Positions 49,487-62,538 of a DNA stretch of 64,000 nt are shown here, piece by piece (within the stretch, counting starts at the first letter, position 1; each line of letters begins with the position of its first letter). The stretch lies in the NCBI RefSeq assembly GCF_963678635.1, contig NC_087071.1, positions 8,975,842 to 9,039,841 of the forward strand, read 5' to 3'. The translations under genes were made by a program, and so were the position numbers. Origin of the DNA: Symsagittifera roscoffensis. Its lineage: Eukaryota > Xenacoelomorpha > Acoela > Convolutidae. The notes beneath the pieces are model-generated. The model worked only from the letters and a program-made list of their open reading frames with translations, ran no database searches and was not told where the DNA came from.

Positions 49487-49987
49487 TTAATTGATGTAGA
49501 GAATATTCCAAAAAATCCTGCAAAAAGTATGCGTGCTAAGCTTGCTTGTTTGTTTACTTGTGTGTGTATTGCGCATGTATTGAAGATTCCTTTTATTTAG
49601 TAGAGAGAAAAGAAATCCAAGAAAGTTAAACATTGCGTATAATATAGTCATTTTTTCTAAGATGTAGTAGGGCCATCCTAGAAAGGCAAGAAGTTCGTTT
49701 TTCAAATTTACAAAAGTGAAAATATTTATTGGTGATATATAGGTGTAGGGTATGGTGTAAGAAGGTAGTTTTTATCTTCGTCAGGATTTAATTGTATTAC
49801 CTTGTGTCTGTTTTCTGACCCACATGGGACTGATGTATCCCAAAAATAAGTTCTTCGGCAAAGTGTATCAACAAAATATACTTTATTTTTATAGAAAATA
49901 GGGATTCTTTTATAGCATATTTTATCTTCAAAAACATATAAAGGTGATGTTTTTTTGGTACAAGTGTAATACCATAGTATGTTTCCT
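49487..49987 (-). pseudogene. Env-like C-terminus, truncated (repeat copy 1)
   Basis: Matches the last part of the env-like gene at 53706-54400, including the hydrophobic C-terminal segment. Cut at 49987 where copy 2 begins. Small indels break the frame. Confidence 0.6.
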
Positions 49988-51592
49988 ATCTGGTTCCACC
50001 CATCCGGGGTCTACAGAGTTTTAGTTCTTCGGTGTTCTACTGTAGTGGAGGATGGATGATGGTGTCTTTCTTAAGAAGTTTCGAGTATATTCTTTTTTCT
50101 GATTAGGAAGAAGGATTGTTATCACGATCGTTTCGGGAGATCGTATCATGAATTCTGATCGGTTGTGATGAGTGTTGATTTAGTATTAGAGAATAGCAAC
50201 GCTCCAATCTCGTTCGGACGTGGCATGTAGTTTGACTTTGGATGAAGTGCCTGATGACTTGGATCTGTACGGGTTTCCTTTGTTGCGATGTCAAGTCGTA
50301 CTTTAAATCCTTTGAGTGTAGTGACTGTAGGTAGCATGTCGGGTGTGTTTTGCCATTCCGTAAATGGAGTGTGATTGGGTTGTCAAGTTCCTTGCTGCTC
50401 GTCTTTGGGCTGTATGTAATCTATATACTGCATTGTATTATTTACATATACAAATCTTTGTTAATTTTGTTTTTAGTTATGATCTTATCACGTTACTTTT
50501 TCTTTAATTTTTATCGCAAAAGCGTTCTTGTTTAGTTGGGTTATTTTTAAGAGCTACTAACCCTTGAGTAACTCTCGTCAAAAATTGAGTGTGCGTCACA
50601 AAGCGTAGATGTAGTACAGTGGGTTAGGCCGGCTATAGATCATGCTCAGGACGTCCTCTCTGGTGGGTTAGGCTAGGAGTGGAGTATAAATTCATGCTCT
50701 TTTTTGGAGGGTCCTGTTTGTGTTCAATCTTTCGTGCCTTTTTTATTACTGGTTTTTTCCTTTTTTGTCTTGGTTGTGTCCTTTTCTCAAAAGTTCAAAT
50801 CGTTTCTTTTGGATTTGTCTTTCGACTTTTTTGTGTTTTGTTCTTTTGTGTTCAGACTTGAAAGTAGTCTTCAAAAGAATAGTTTATCCAGTTCTAAGCT
50901 GTGTTTATCCGGTTTGGGTACCGTGGGTTTTCTTTCCTTAGTCATACTGTTAGGTTGTGGTTTGTGGTGTTTAGTAAGCTGCGTTGGTTAGTTTGGATTA
51001 TTCTATAATTCCTTTCCAACCGGGTTAAAGGAAAGTTTGAAATAAGTTAAAACTGGTTAGAGTTGTTATCGGTGAAAGTTAAAACCTAAATTCATTATTT
51101 TAAACAATTCTTCGTGGGCGAGCTGTGTGATTATATTGTGGATAGGATTGTGGGCGAGTGAATGTATTTGAACTATAAAGAAGCGTCTTTGAAAAGGTTA
51201 GCACTACTTTAATTTTATAGGCAACTTTTATTAATTTACTACTTTACGGCTTTATTATTTTATTATTAAAATTATTATTTTTACGGCTTTATTTGGGGGG
51301 GGGGTTGAAATTATCAATTTATTTTCATTTTAAGAATATTTACTGCATATGGGAAATGAGTTTATACACCATTTTTTTGCTGTTTTGAGTGTAAATTTTA
51401 CTGCCTCATTTATCGTAATTGGTTAACATAAATATATGATTCTAGAAAAAAATTTTCTGTTTTCATTTCGTTTTTCTTTTTTGTAGATGGTTGATGATCA
51501 TGTCTGTGAAGACTAAAGAAAAAGAGAGAACTTTTATAAAGAATGGTTAGTTTTTCTAATTTGCTAGAATAATTTATTTAATTCATATTACC
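49988..51592. other. Non-coding block of repeat copy 2 (LTR candidate)
   Basis: Same content as 45808-47404, including the plus-strand TATA-like sequence near 50685 and the pyrimidine-rich run near 51455-51485. Confidence 0.45.
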
Positions 51593-53384
51593 TTATTCGT
51601 CTGTGAAGAATCCGTGGGGAAAAACGTCATGGATGATATCTGATGATGTTAGTAATTTAGCTATCAAACGAATGATGTTTTTAGTTTGTAGAAGTGGCCA
51701 AAGCAATTGGAGTGCTTGAATGATTTTGTGCTCTTCAGTGCTGGGTGAGAGTTCATAAGGTGTATTTTGAATGAGGTTATAAAGTTTATGATTATATCTG
51801 GTGTTATGGATGAATTCCAGGATCGGGATCTCAACGGGCTGTAGGAATTCGTGTGGGAAGATTAGTGGGAGGGATTCGTCTACGTTGAAGGTTTTGGTTA
51901 AGGGACAGAATATATACATCTGGGTGATGGGATCATAATTGCGGAGGATGCCTTGTAGGTTAGTATCTTTAATACAATAAGTTAAGAAAGAATGGTGAGG
52001 TATATTTAGATTAATGTATTGATATCTGTGGTGAATTTGTCGTGCTGGTGTATTATGAGTGTAATGGTTATGGATGAACTTATAGTAAGTAAAAGTGTGT
52101 GTCTGTTTAGTTCGTAACATGATGTCGTGTGAACAGTTCAAATCACGTTCTTTGGGTGTGAGGAAATGAAAAGTTAGTGAGAAGTTGTTAGATTTGTTAA
52201 AATATGAATCATAGGCTTGAATATCACGAAGTGCTGCTGAAATTTCGTGGTCGTTTTTTTATCTAAAGTAATGAGGGTGAAAACTAATGGTGTTTTAATG
52301 AAGAATTTTTCTGTTAGTTGTGGGTTAGCAAATTTATCGTCGTTCAGAAAGGTGTCTTCGTTTGGTCTTTGGATGTGATGGTCGTAGTGATTGATGGGAT
52401 ATTCGTTAGTTTTGGGTGCGGCGAATTTGATAAGTGACTGTTTATATCCGATTTGTGTTAATTGTTTTGGAGTGAGTGCTGTTGTTAAAAGGTTGAGTTG
52501 AATGCTGCGTTGTTCTTTATCATATGCGGTGTTATATAATGGGTGTTACTTAATGGTAGTGATAGTGGATTAGTGAAGTGATAAAATGATGTCCATGAAA
52601 GTGTTGGGTATAATACGTGCTCATTATCATAATTAGGGTGTTCGTCAATTGGGTCTGAATGAAAGTAGGTGTATTGTGGGAAAAAGGGTAAACATATTTG
52701 AAGATAATCTTTAGTGTTAGTGTGGAGTGGGTGATTAACAAATGTTGGCTGTTCTCGGGTGAGAGGGAAATGGAGTATTGGGGAATTTTCTTTTGAAGGT
52801 TCGATAGGCTCGGTTTGTACTAGATGAGGATGGATTTGACGAGGGCGTTGGGTTTGGTGAAGGGGTGTAATTTGAAGAGGGAGTTGGGGTTGATAGGTTT
52901 GATGATATTATGGATTGTGAGAGTTGGTGAATGGTTAGTGTCTGAGGGCGCAGTAATTGTTGTTGAAATGTGATGAAAATGTCAAGTTCATTGGATATTT
53001 GTGTATTTACAGAGCTGTTGTTGTCTGAAGGTTCACTGGTCAAGGGGGATTATATGGGTTTTACATTGGAAATAGAAGAGTGAGTGGAAGCAGGTTCAAA
53101 TCTTCTTTGAGAGTACAGAGGTTGAAAAGGAGGTTGGGGAAGTGTAGATGGCTGGGTTCAAAGTTGTCAAATTCGTCAGGGGTTTCGAGATCTGAGTTAT
53201 TAAATTGGGAAATAGTATTATATACAGTGGTGTTTGAATTAGTATCTGAATCCATGCCGGATGAAGTGTTATTATGAGGCAATTGAGGTGGGGAGAAAGC
53301 AAAAAGTGGGATAATTCGGAGGTTGCTTTGAAGGTTGGCTGGGTAGGAAATTGAGCGATGGAATGATCCAACTTGGCGGCTCAT
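51593..53384 (-). pseudogene. Post-env coding remnant, repeat copy 2
   Basis: Frames 53061-53384, 52735-53043 and 51593-52141 repeat those at 47405-49197. Differences are mostly substitutions, and the reading breaks are in the same places, so they predate the duplication. Confidence 0.5.
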
Positions 53385-53705
53385 CGTGGGCTAAAAAGAT
53401 AGTTGTTCTGAGAACGAAAGTTAGTGGTATGTGGTTGTTCTATAATTTGCTCGTATGTTTCTTCTATTTTAAATTGTTGGGTTATTATGTGTTGAATTGG
53501 GCTTTGTGGGTAATTAGGTCTTGAAGATGTGAGGTCTGTCAGGGCTATGTTTCTGAAATTTCGTGGTACTTATGATAAAGGATGGTTATGGTTTAGGCTT
53601 TGTAATTGTGGTGCCTCAGGCGTTGTTTTTTTTATGGTTTCATGAGTCGTCATATGTGCTCGGTGTTGTAGATAGTTTGGTATTGTATTCTTTTATTTGA
53701 GCGTC

Positions 53706-55560
53706 TTAAAGTATTTTATTAATTGATGTAGAGAATATTCCAAAAAATCCTGCAAAAAGTATGCGTGCTACGCTTGCTTGTTTGTTTACTTGTGTGTGTA
53801 TTGCGCATGTATTGTAGATTCCTTTTAGTAGAGAGAAAAGAAATCCAAGAAAGTTAAACATTGCGTATAATAAAGTCATTTTTTCTAAGATGTAGTAGGG
53901 CCATCCTAGAAAGGCAAGAAGTTCGTTTTTCAAATTTACAAAACTGAAAATATTTATTGGTGATATATAGGTGTAGGGTATGGTGTAAGAAGGTAGTTTT
54001 TATCTTCGTCAGAATTTAATTGTATTACCTTGTGTCTGTTTTCTGATCCACATGGGACTGCTGTATCCCAAAAATAAGTTCTTCGGCAAAGTGTATCAAC
54101 AAAATATACTTTATTTTTATAGAAAATAGGGATTCTTTTATAGCATATTTTATCTTCAAAAACATATAAAGGTGATGTTTTTTTGGTACAAGTGTAATAC
54201 CATAGTATGTTTCCTTCGTAGTCAATAAAATTTGATCTGTTACCTGATAATAAATATCCTGCATAAGGGATTTTGAGTACTGCTAGTGCAAGGGATTGTA
54301 GAATTTGTGTTCTTTCAAATTTGCATAATTGATGTAGTGTGTCAAGTTCTGTTAGAGACCTTTCTTGAAAAATTCTACTTTTTGTATTGTCTAGTTTCAT
54401 GTCTAGGTGTATTTCATAATGAATTATTGTTCATAAGTGATAGTTCTTGTAAACATGTACTGTCTTTGTCTTGTGGTTTTATTTTTCCACCAGTGTTTCC
54501 TGTGTTTTTTAGGAGTTGTACTGGGATGTATGAATTTTCATCGCTGGTTGAGTAATGTGTTGCATGGGGATTTATGATTAATTTTCCTGTATTCATGTCG
54601 AAACCTTTTTTTCGTATTCGACAAGAATTTATTGCGTTTTATAAAGTGGTTTGTTGTATTTACATGCAATTTCCGTTTCCGGGTAAATTTGGAAACGTGT
54701 CAATTTATTTTCTATATTAATAATGTTTCTAATTTTATAGTTACTCTCTCTGATTTTTTCAATGTTAACGTCTTCATAAGGGATTGATTCAATAAAATAT
54801 TTTTGGTGAAATTTTTATCATTCTAGCGTGTATTTTTGCTACTTGAAATGTGTTACATGTGTCTTCGGGAAACCAAGCTTGTGTTCATGTAGTGGGGTCG
54901 CAGTATCCTTAGTCATTTTTGCAAGGGAGTCTGGTTCCTTGATAAATTATGGTACAATATTTTAAATCTCGTCTTAATTGTACTTTTTCAAGTTGTATTT
55001 TCCAATCAAAAAGCATTATTTCTTGGTATCCTTTATTTTGAGTGTCTGCTTTACAATTTGAGTTATTGTTTATTCCGATGTGTGGTATCCAATTTTTATC
55101 ATGGAGATCGTAATTTAAGCTTCCATGTGCTCCGTGGAATGGAAATTTGTCGTTTAGTTTTATATGACCTTGGTATCTTTCAAGTTCGGCTTGATGTGCA
55201 GAGTCTGGAAAAACTTGAACGTTCACCAATTTTTTGTTTGCGCCTTTGTTTGATGTTATTTTCAATCTTTTAAGTTCGTTTTTACAGTCGTCAGGGCTGA
55301 GATGTAAAAGTCTTTCGATTTTACTTTGGTAGAAAGATTCATGATCTATTCTATTCTTATTTCCATTTGAGACTTGAGAACAATGTACGTTCTTTTTGGA
55401 AAATGTCGCTGTGAATTTATATCCTGTTAGTGTTGTAGCTCGTGCTTTTGAGTAAAGTGTAGATATTATGTTTGTTGTTTCTATAGATTGTGGCTCGGAT
55501 TCGCATTGAGTGACTTGATTTATTGCATATTTATGTAAGGTTTTTTATTCATTTTCTTCC
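53706..55560 (-). pseudogene. Envelope-like glycoprotein gene, broken
   Basis: Pieces in order are 54909-55265, 54414-54596, 53954-54400 and 53706-53933. The third shows a Cys-containing region with GNILWYYTCTKK, CYKRIPIFYK and LLTPYPTP. The last ends in hydrophobic segments, fitting a membrane anchor. This resembles env-like proteins found in Gypsy-type elements of invertebrates; env proteins mediate membrane fusion in infectious members. Several stops and shifts separate the pieces, so no functional product is expected. Confidence 0.6.
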
Positions 55561-56047
55561 CCATCATAGTGTGTGACTAGTAAATCCTGGGGTCCTATTC
55601 GGGGGGAAGGATTGTTATGATCTGGTTCTGAGAAATTTAGAAAGAGAAGGGTCTGAAAAATTAGTATCTTTAGAAGATATATGTGTATGATAGTCCTGTA
55701 TGATATCCAATTGTCTTTTTTGTGTATCTCGTTTTTGTAGATGATTTCTGTGGTTATAAATAGGGGAAGTAAAGATTGAGCTGTTATATTTGGGGGGCTA
55801 GGGGTAAGTGATGGTGAATTATATTATTTAGTCTTACTGTGATTTCAATTTTTAGTGTCAGATTATCCTGTGTAAGTATTTGCATGTTATGTTCTTGTAT
55901 ACCTTTGTGGATATCTTGTCGGTATTGTAATCTGTTTAGTGCCCAGTTGTGTAATCTGTTACTTTCGTGATGTTGACCAAATAATGGAGGGGGACCTACG
56001 AATGGATTCCAATCTTATCGTAGGAGTATGTTATTTGTTGAACGTTC

Positions 56048-56767
56048 TCAATATCTAGCGTCGAGTTTTGTAGGAAAATTTAAAGGGAATGGTGTTTGTG
56101 AGATTTGACTTAACGAAGGGGTTGAGAAGAGTGAGAGAGTTTCTGGTAGTGGCAAAGTTGTGTCAGATGAAAAGTCTATTGGATCGTTAACTAAATTTGG
56201 TTCATTTTGAGTGAAAACTTGTGTCATCCAATATGGGAGATGTTCTGTAGTAGCTGGGGGATTAAAATGATTTTCTCTAATTTGTTCAGATGTAGGGGTT
56301 AAACCTAAATAATCTGATAGGATGTTTGATGTGTTTTGTTGTGATGCGGTCTGGGTAGTACTTTGAATTGTACTACCGGAGAGGTCTATAGGATTTGCTA
56401 TTGGTGAATAAGGTATGTTGAATTGAACTCTGGGGGTTTGCAAATTTCGTCTTGGATGTATAATTTGTCTATTTATTTCGAGCGTGTTTCGATTTTGACT
56501 TTGGTGTCTTGCTCTATTAAGATCTTGTTGGAGAGGGGGGTATATATTATATACTGGTTCGTATTGTGGTTCGCTTAGAGATGCTTGGCGAATTACTGGT
56601 TCTGGTGATTCGGACAATCGTGCGTGTGTTTCTTCAAATGTATATGGATTGTCTTGAAAAGATGCTTGATGATGATTGGGGGTTATTTGTTTGACTATTT
56701 GTTGGTGTTGTTGAAGGTTCTTGCGATGTTGTTGGTGGGGACTGGTGTGGGGGTTGTTGATTAGCAA
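56048..56767 (-). CDS. Pro/Gln/Asn-rich ORF between integrase and env-like gene
   Basis: 239 residues, low complexity, rich in Gln, Pro, Ser and Asn, with no Cys and no membrane segment. It holds NPIDLSGSTIQS and NDPIDFSSDTTL as two similar short motifs. Unusually intact for this element. Function unknown. Confidence 0.5.
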   Translation of the reverse strand: MLINNPHTSPHQQHRKNLQQHQQIVKQITPNHHQASFQDNPYTFEETHARLSESPEPVIRQASLSEPQYEPVYNIYPPLQQDLNRARHQSQNRNTLEINRQIIHPRRNLQTPRVQFNIPYSPIANPIDLSGSTIQSTTQTASQQNTSNILSDYLGLTPTSEQIRENHFNPPATTEHLPYWMTQVFTQNEPNLVNDPIDFSSDTTLPLPETLSLFSTPSLSQISQTPFPLNFPTKLDARY

Positions 56768-58006
56768 TTTTGGAAAAATTTCAAAAATTATTTATTTACG
56801 AAGAAATTTTATGTTTATTGTAATATTCTTCGATGAAAAGGATTAAAAGTATCGTGCTAATGCGAAAGTTATGGTAGCCTTTTTTTAATACATTTGCATA
56901 TTCTCATTATGAGGGAAGTCAGAAATGTGAGAAATATTATAAAAAGAAGAAAAACATCTGTTCTACTGAATAGATGTTGGAACATTTAGATAGTTATTGA
57001 AATATCATACCTGAGGAGGTGGTTAAGGATTTTTGAAAAACTAATGTAGGTTTGGGTAAGACAATAAAAAATGATGAAAAATTGCAAAAAATTATCAGGA
57101 GGAGGATGAATATTTCTAGGGTATCGGCTATTAGAATTATACAGAGTTTGAAAAAATTTGAAATGATTGAAAAAAAGTTTGAAAGTATATCTTGAATATG
57201 GCTGACTGTTTGTGAAAGAAGCATTTGAAGAACTGATTCGTTCCGTCAAATAATTTTTGTTTTTGAGGCTAAATTTGAGTGTGGTCGGATTATTTGTTGG
57301 TTCTTTGACAAGTGGGTTGGGTTTCGTCAATTTTTGGTGAAGGGAACTTTTTAAGGCTCTTAAGGGTCTTCCTAGTTTTGTTACTAATTATTGGATGATT
57401 GGGGGTATCTAAGAGATATTTGTACTTTGGGCTAAATGATCATGTCCATTTTGTTCTTAGGCTAATTTAATATTTTTGCTTGAGGGAGTTTTGAGGTCTA
57501 AGTTGGGACAATATTGTTGATCTTTGTTCTACTTGATAGGGGAGGGTTGGAATATTGAGACTTTGTTTATTTCAGGTGTCAATTTTTAGTGGTTTGCTTA
57601 TTTCTGACCTGGAGGTCCTTTAGCTATAGTGAGAGATACGCTTGAAGGTGATTGTTTGTCGGCTAAAGAAGTCGTGTCAAAATTAAGGTGATGATTCGGA
57701 AAGGTTCTTATTGGCTGAATTTGAACTAGTTTGTTTAAGTGCTTTTCAGCATGAATTTTGAAAAAATGTACGGGTATTTAAAAGATCTTTCAAGAGGTGA
57801 AAATGTTAATTAGTTTCCAAGTGGTTTCTGAAATTCAACGTTCTTTAATATTTTAGATTGTGGAATGAATGTTTTATAATCTTTTCGTGGCTGAATTCGA
57901 AGTCGCGATGATTGTCTATGTTGAGATTTTTCTTTTTGATCTTGTGGTAGAATTTTTACTTCCAATTTTTGATTTTTTCCTTCTGTTTGGGTTATCTTTT
58001 TGTTGT
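56768..58006 (-). other. Decayed stretch between integrase and the Pro/Gln-rich ORF
   Basis: Mostly stops. A 76-residue frame at 56994-57224 is strongly hydrophobic (LCIILIADTLEIFILLLIIF), possibly a leftover membrane segment. The rest is unassigned. Confidence 0.35.
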
Positions 58007-59228
58007 CTAAATTTTGAGATGTTTGTTTGTTAAGTTCTTTTTTATTTTTTTTTGTTCTAATGGTTTTTGGATAGAATTCATACCAGTGCTTTGATTTCGT
58101 TTGTAATCGGAGTTATTGTGAATAACTTTGAGTCCTGTAAAGGAGTATATTTGAGTCTTTTCGCGAAGAGCGTACTCGAGGTAAAAAATCGTTCCTGTAA
58201 AAGATTGAACAATTTCTTTTTTGTTTAGGTCTATAAGTTTGTATGTTACATCAGTGGGTTTATCAATTATTTGATATGATCCTTTTCGGAGTGGTTGTAA
58301 TTTTTTAGAAATTCCTTTTTGTGCTGTAAAATTTGGAATTAAAACGTATGTTCCGATTTTTAAGTTTGTAGCTGGTGTGAATCGAGAATTCATTTCGGAA
58401 TTGATATTTTGTCTCCGTAATAATTTTTTTGTTACTTTTTGATAAATTTCATTATGTTTTTCATCTCTGTTTGAAATCCATTCGGTGTGTACCGGAAGCT
58501 AATTTTAAAATTTGTGGATGATGAAAGTGTTCTTCATCGTGGGTATGTAGTGGTAGATTATAACATATTGATTCTTTAGTGGATTGAGAATAACCTTGTG
58601 TATTTTTTGAAGAATTTGCTGTGAACATTATCGGTTTTCGTGGTTTTTGATTGAAAACCATTTCATAGGATGACAGTCCTAAAGTTGTTGTGATTTGTGA
58701 CTTATAAGATAAGGGGAATAGTTTTACATCTGTTGACCATTCAGTGTATCGTGTGTCATTTCCGTTAATGATACATCTGAGATATTCTTGTAATGAACGG
58801 TTCTTGCCTTCGACTAATCCATTAGTCCAAGGTGCATGAGATGTATGTGGTTTGTGTTTAATATTATATAAGTGGCATAGTGTGATAGTTTCGTTGTTTA
58901 TAAATTCAGTGCCATTGTCTGTAACAAGGATTTCGGGTAATCCGAATTTTGCTATCCAGTGTTCATAAAGTGTTGTATATGCATAATAAGCATTACAATG
59001 GGGTATTGGGTTTAGTGCTAGGTAGTGTGTATATGCGTCGACTATGACCATTATATATGAATTTCCTTCTGAGGATGGTGATACTGGTCCTTTTGTATCA
59101 AATGAAATTCTGTGATTGAAGTAAAGACTTTGTCCTTTAAAATCTTGTATTTCTGCAATTTGTTTTTGGTTTGGGTATGGTTTGTTTAATTGGCATGTTA
59201 TGCAATCTTTGCATAATACTTTAATCAA
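58007..59228 (-). pseudogene. Integrase of the env-bearing element
   Basis: Two frames. 58461-59228 (255 aa) has C-x2-C (CKDCITC), and the triad Asp in SFDTKGP, Asp in VTDNGTEF and Glu in GLVEGKNRSL. 58007-58393 (128 aa) has the C-terminal domain with VLIPNFTAQKG and LRKGSYQI in the position of GPY/F. A frameshift and a stop lie between them. Confidence 0.88.
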
Positions 59229-60597
59229 AATTGGTGCATTTGGAAAGTAAAAATTTTGAATGAAAATGGAGTATGTTTTTTTCTGATCCTGAGTGTCCTT
59301 TAGTGTGTAATGAATGGGAAGTATGAAAAGGTATAAGTATCATACTTAAAGGTAGACAGAGTACTTTGAAATCAAATGTTTGTTATTCCAAAATATCTGT
59401 ATTCTCGTTGATAGGTTTTATTAAATTTTCTGAAATATTTAAGAAGGTTTTTATTTCCTAGAATGGTGATATCGGCTTTAATTGGTTTGGTTTTATGTTT
59501 GTGCCAAGATTTTAATTGTCTAATAACTGTCAAGGTTTTCGATGTTTTTGTAATAATTCAAGTGTTATTTTTTCTGTTAATGGGAGGAAAATGTTTTCAA
59601 TTTCTATTTTGGATAGAGGTATTGTATCTAGATGGTCATGGAGGTTAGACGTGGTTTATTGTATATTTTGAGTCATTATTTGGTGGGCCTGATGAATTTT
59701 TATAACCAGTTAGGTTTTCTTTTTCTATAAAAGGGAATAGATTTGTTTTGTTTGGCTTTTGTTTGATTGGTTTTTGTTGTGTATTGTTTTTACTTCATGA
59801 TGAATATGGTATTGGTTTAAATGTAGATGTTCCTAATAGATCTACTTTGTAATGATTGTTTTGACAATCGAGATGTAGTGGAAAATGTTGTAGATTATTA
59901 GTCTCTGATTGGTCTATGTCAGTTTTTACTGCATATTTGCCTTGTAATCTTGGTGAAGTTTAATCTTTTGCAAGGAAAAACCTAATATTGTGTGGTATTT
60001 CGACTGTTGTTTTCCTTGTTAATAATGCAGGTGGTGAATTTCCACTAAAAGTATTGGGTAGTGCGAGATTTTTTCCTGCTGTCCGAACTATGTGTAAGTT
60101 TGGGAACTTCATTAAAATTAGTTGAAATCTGTAAACTCTTTGGTTTGGGCTTGATTTTTGTGTAAAAAGGAAAAATATGGGTTTATGATCTGTAAATAAA
60201 ACTGTTGGATTTTTTGATCCAAGTATTAAAAATTAATATTCTGTGAGTGTATATATATTATGGCTGTGCATTCTCTCATAAGGGTAGAGAGTCTAAGTTC
60301 AGCTAGTGTGAATAGTCTAGAAATTGCTGAAATGAGGTTCATTTTATTTGTTCCGTTATGAGATTGTAATAATGCTGCACCGATGCCAAAGTTAGAGGCG
60401 TCTCACATGGCATTAAATGGTTGGTCTGGATCTGGAATAGGATTTGATATTTGTTCAGTGAGAAGAGTTTTGATTTCTTCAAATCGTGTTTGATGTTCTG
60501 TTGTCCATTCAAAATTATTCTTTTGTCTAAGGATGTTGTAGAATGGTCTTAAGTATAGCTGCATTTTATATATGTTTTCAGTTATGAAGTTTGACAT
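59229..60597 (-). pseudogene. RNase H and linker of the env-bearing element
   Basis: The frame 60403-60597 holds the RT connection (LRPFYNILRQK, FEEIKTLLTEQ) and ends in a TGA just before the RNase H motif DASNFGIGAALLQ. The rest to 59229 is broken by stops in all frames. Confidence 0.7.
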
Positions 60598-61439
60598 TCC
60601 AAGAAATTCTTGTATTTTCTTTTAATTGGACGGTGGTTGAAGTTTTTGGATTGCATCTATGCGAGATTTTTAATGGAGTAATAGTGTTTCTTTCTATAAT
60701 CTGTCCAAGAAATTTTACACGTGTTAGAAAAAAATGTGATTTATCCGGGCTGCTTTCATGTTTTCGTGTAGTAATATTTGATGATATTTTTCTAAGACAG
60801 TGAACATTTCGTCTTTTGTTTGTGATTGCATAAAAACATCGTCTAAGTATGTGATTGCATTTTTATTGAGTATGAGTGTTCGGAAAATTTTACTCATAAA
60901 TGCTGAGAATGCTGCTGGTCCTATGGAAATTCCCTAGAATAATCTATTTAATTCATATTGCTGATTTCCAATAACGAATTGTGTTAATCGTCGTGATTAT
61001 TCATCTAACGGCATTTGATTATATGTACTATTCATATCTGCTGTTGTGAAATATTTACCTTTTATTTTTGTGAGAATTACTTGAATTGGTACAATAGGCC
61101 AATTACATTTAGATGCATCAATGAGTGAACTGAGGTTAGATGCATCAATGAGTGAATTGAGGTATCTTGCACTTAAAATTATTTTTAATGATTCTCTTTT
61201 TGCTAAAATGATAATGTGGTTTATAATTATGTTACCTTTTGGCTGTTCTTCTTTATTTACTGGAGAAATGATTTCATATTGTTCTAGTAAGTCCAGTAAT
61301 CGGTTAACTTTGTCTTGTAAGTGAATTGGGACTTTTCTTGCTCGTTGTTTTTTGAAAACTGCATCAGGTTTTAGAGGTAAATGTAGTGGTGAATTTTTAT
61401 TTTCCAACAGCAAATTTAGATGTTGCGTAAACTTTTGGG
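60598..61439 (-). pseudogene. Reverse transcriptase of the env-bearing element
   Basis: The frame 60997-61413 carries the RT N-part with YFTTADMNSTYNQMPLDE. The catalytic box YLDDVFM is read in another register at about 60831-60851. A 27-bp tandem duplication at about 61111-61160 repeats LIDASN/LSSLIDAS. Confidence 0.82.
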
Positions 61440-62465
61440 TATTTCAATAGTAAATCAGCTAATTGTTCAAATTCTTTTTGTGTTATCGAGTGTTGAAAAT
61501 TGAGATGGTTAGGAGTTTTTGCTGTTCTTCTGTGTTTTTTGATATTTGAAATGTTAGTTTAAAGTAAGGTGTTTTCGTGAAATAGTGTGTTTCGTTTTTC
61601 ATTGCTTATTATATTATTTATCGATAATTCTTCGTCAAGAATTGTTGATTGACATATATCTAATAGTTGTAAAATGTTATTATACGCTACTTCCTTTGCG
61701 GGAGAAGTTGTTGCGTTAATTTCACAATAACCTAAGAATCCTAGAGGTAGGGTTATTTTATATGGAGAATTGTTCTATACATGTAAGGAAATCATGTCAT
61801 ATACATGTTATATACATGTAAGGAGTTTGAATTTTTTATGTATTTGATAGATGAAATTGTTACTCGGAAAATTTTTTGAATTGGTCTGAATTCAAGGTCA
61901 GACATATAGAGATGTTGTTTATTTTGTTCTTTATCGTATTGGTGAACTTGTTTGATTGAGAAGTTATAAATATAACCTGCTAGTGGTTTCAGGTGTTTTC
62001 GTTCCTGATTGTATATAGGTTAAAATTTGGAGAAGAATGGTGGTTGTTTGTTTATTCTTTGAAAAAATGTTAAAGCTGTGTTTTTCATTCTTAAGTATTT
62101 ATCTTTTATATGGATTCTGCTGTTTAAGATATTTACAGTTGGTTTATATTTAGTAATAAATGGAATTTCAATTATATCATGTTTAATATCTGTGATATGG
62201 AAGGTTTGCTTAAATGGTTTGCTCAAAAATTTATTCTGTTCCATTGTTCGAGTGGGAACAAGGACAAATTGGATTTTTCCATAATTTGTTAAGATTGATC
62301 CTTGTTCTGTGCTAGCCTGCTTGTTGTTTTGAAAGGTATTAATTTTGGATGTAAAATTTTTATTTCATTCCAAGTGGGGATGTTAATGATGTTTGATTCC
62401 GCTTCGGAATCTAATAAAAAATCTATTTCAAGGTCTGGTGTTTGAAATTCTTTGCATTTTGGACT
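61440..62465 (-). pseudogene. Protease and pre-RT region of the env-bearing element
   Basis: The protease active site reads FLLDSEAESNII at about 62385-62420, with DSEA in place of the usual DSGA. Downstream, 62020-62244 keeps the ...IEIPFITKY strand and NILNSRIHIK. The remainder to 61440 is full of stops. Confidence 0.65.
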
Positions 62466-62538
62466 TTCTAAAAGGAGTGGGATTGTCTAAATTTTTTCTT
62501 TTGGTAACTGCGTTTCTTTAGGTATAATTTGGTAAATG

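Larger units (their letters stand above)
45808..49987. repeat. 4.2-kb tandem repeat, copy 1
   Basis: Begins ATCTGGTTCCACCC and ends in env-like sequence (...TATGTTTCCT). Matches copy 2 throughout with scattered substitutions and small indels. It is the 3' end of the env-bearing Gypsy family: non-coding block, post-env region, end of env. Confidence 0.9.
49988..54215. repeat. 4.2-kb tandem repeat, copy 2
   Basis: Second copy, starting with the same ATCTGGTTCCACCC. Similarity to copy 1 ends at TATGTTTCCT (54215), after which the env-like gene continues. Confidence 0.9.
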
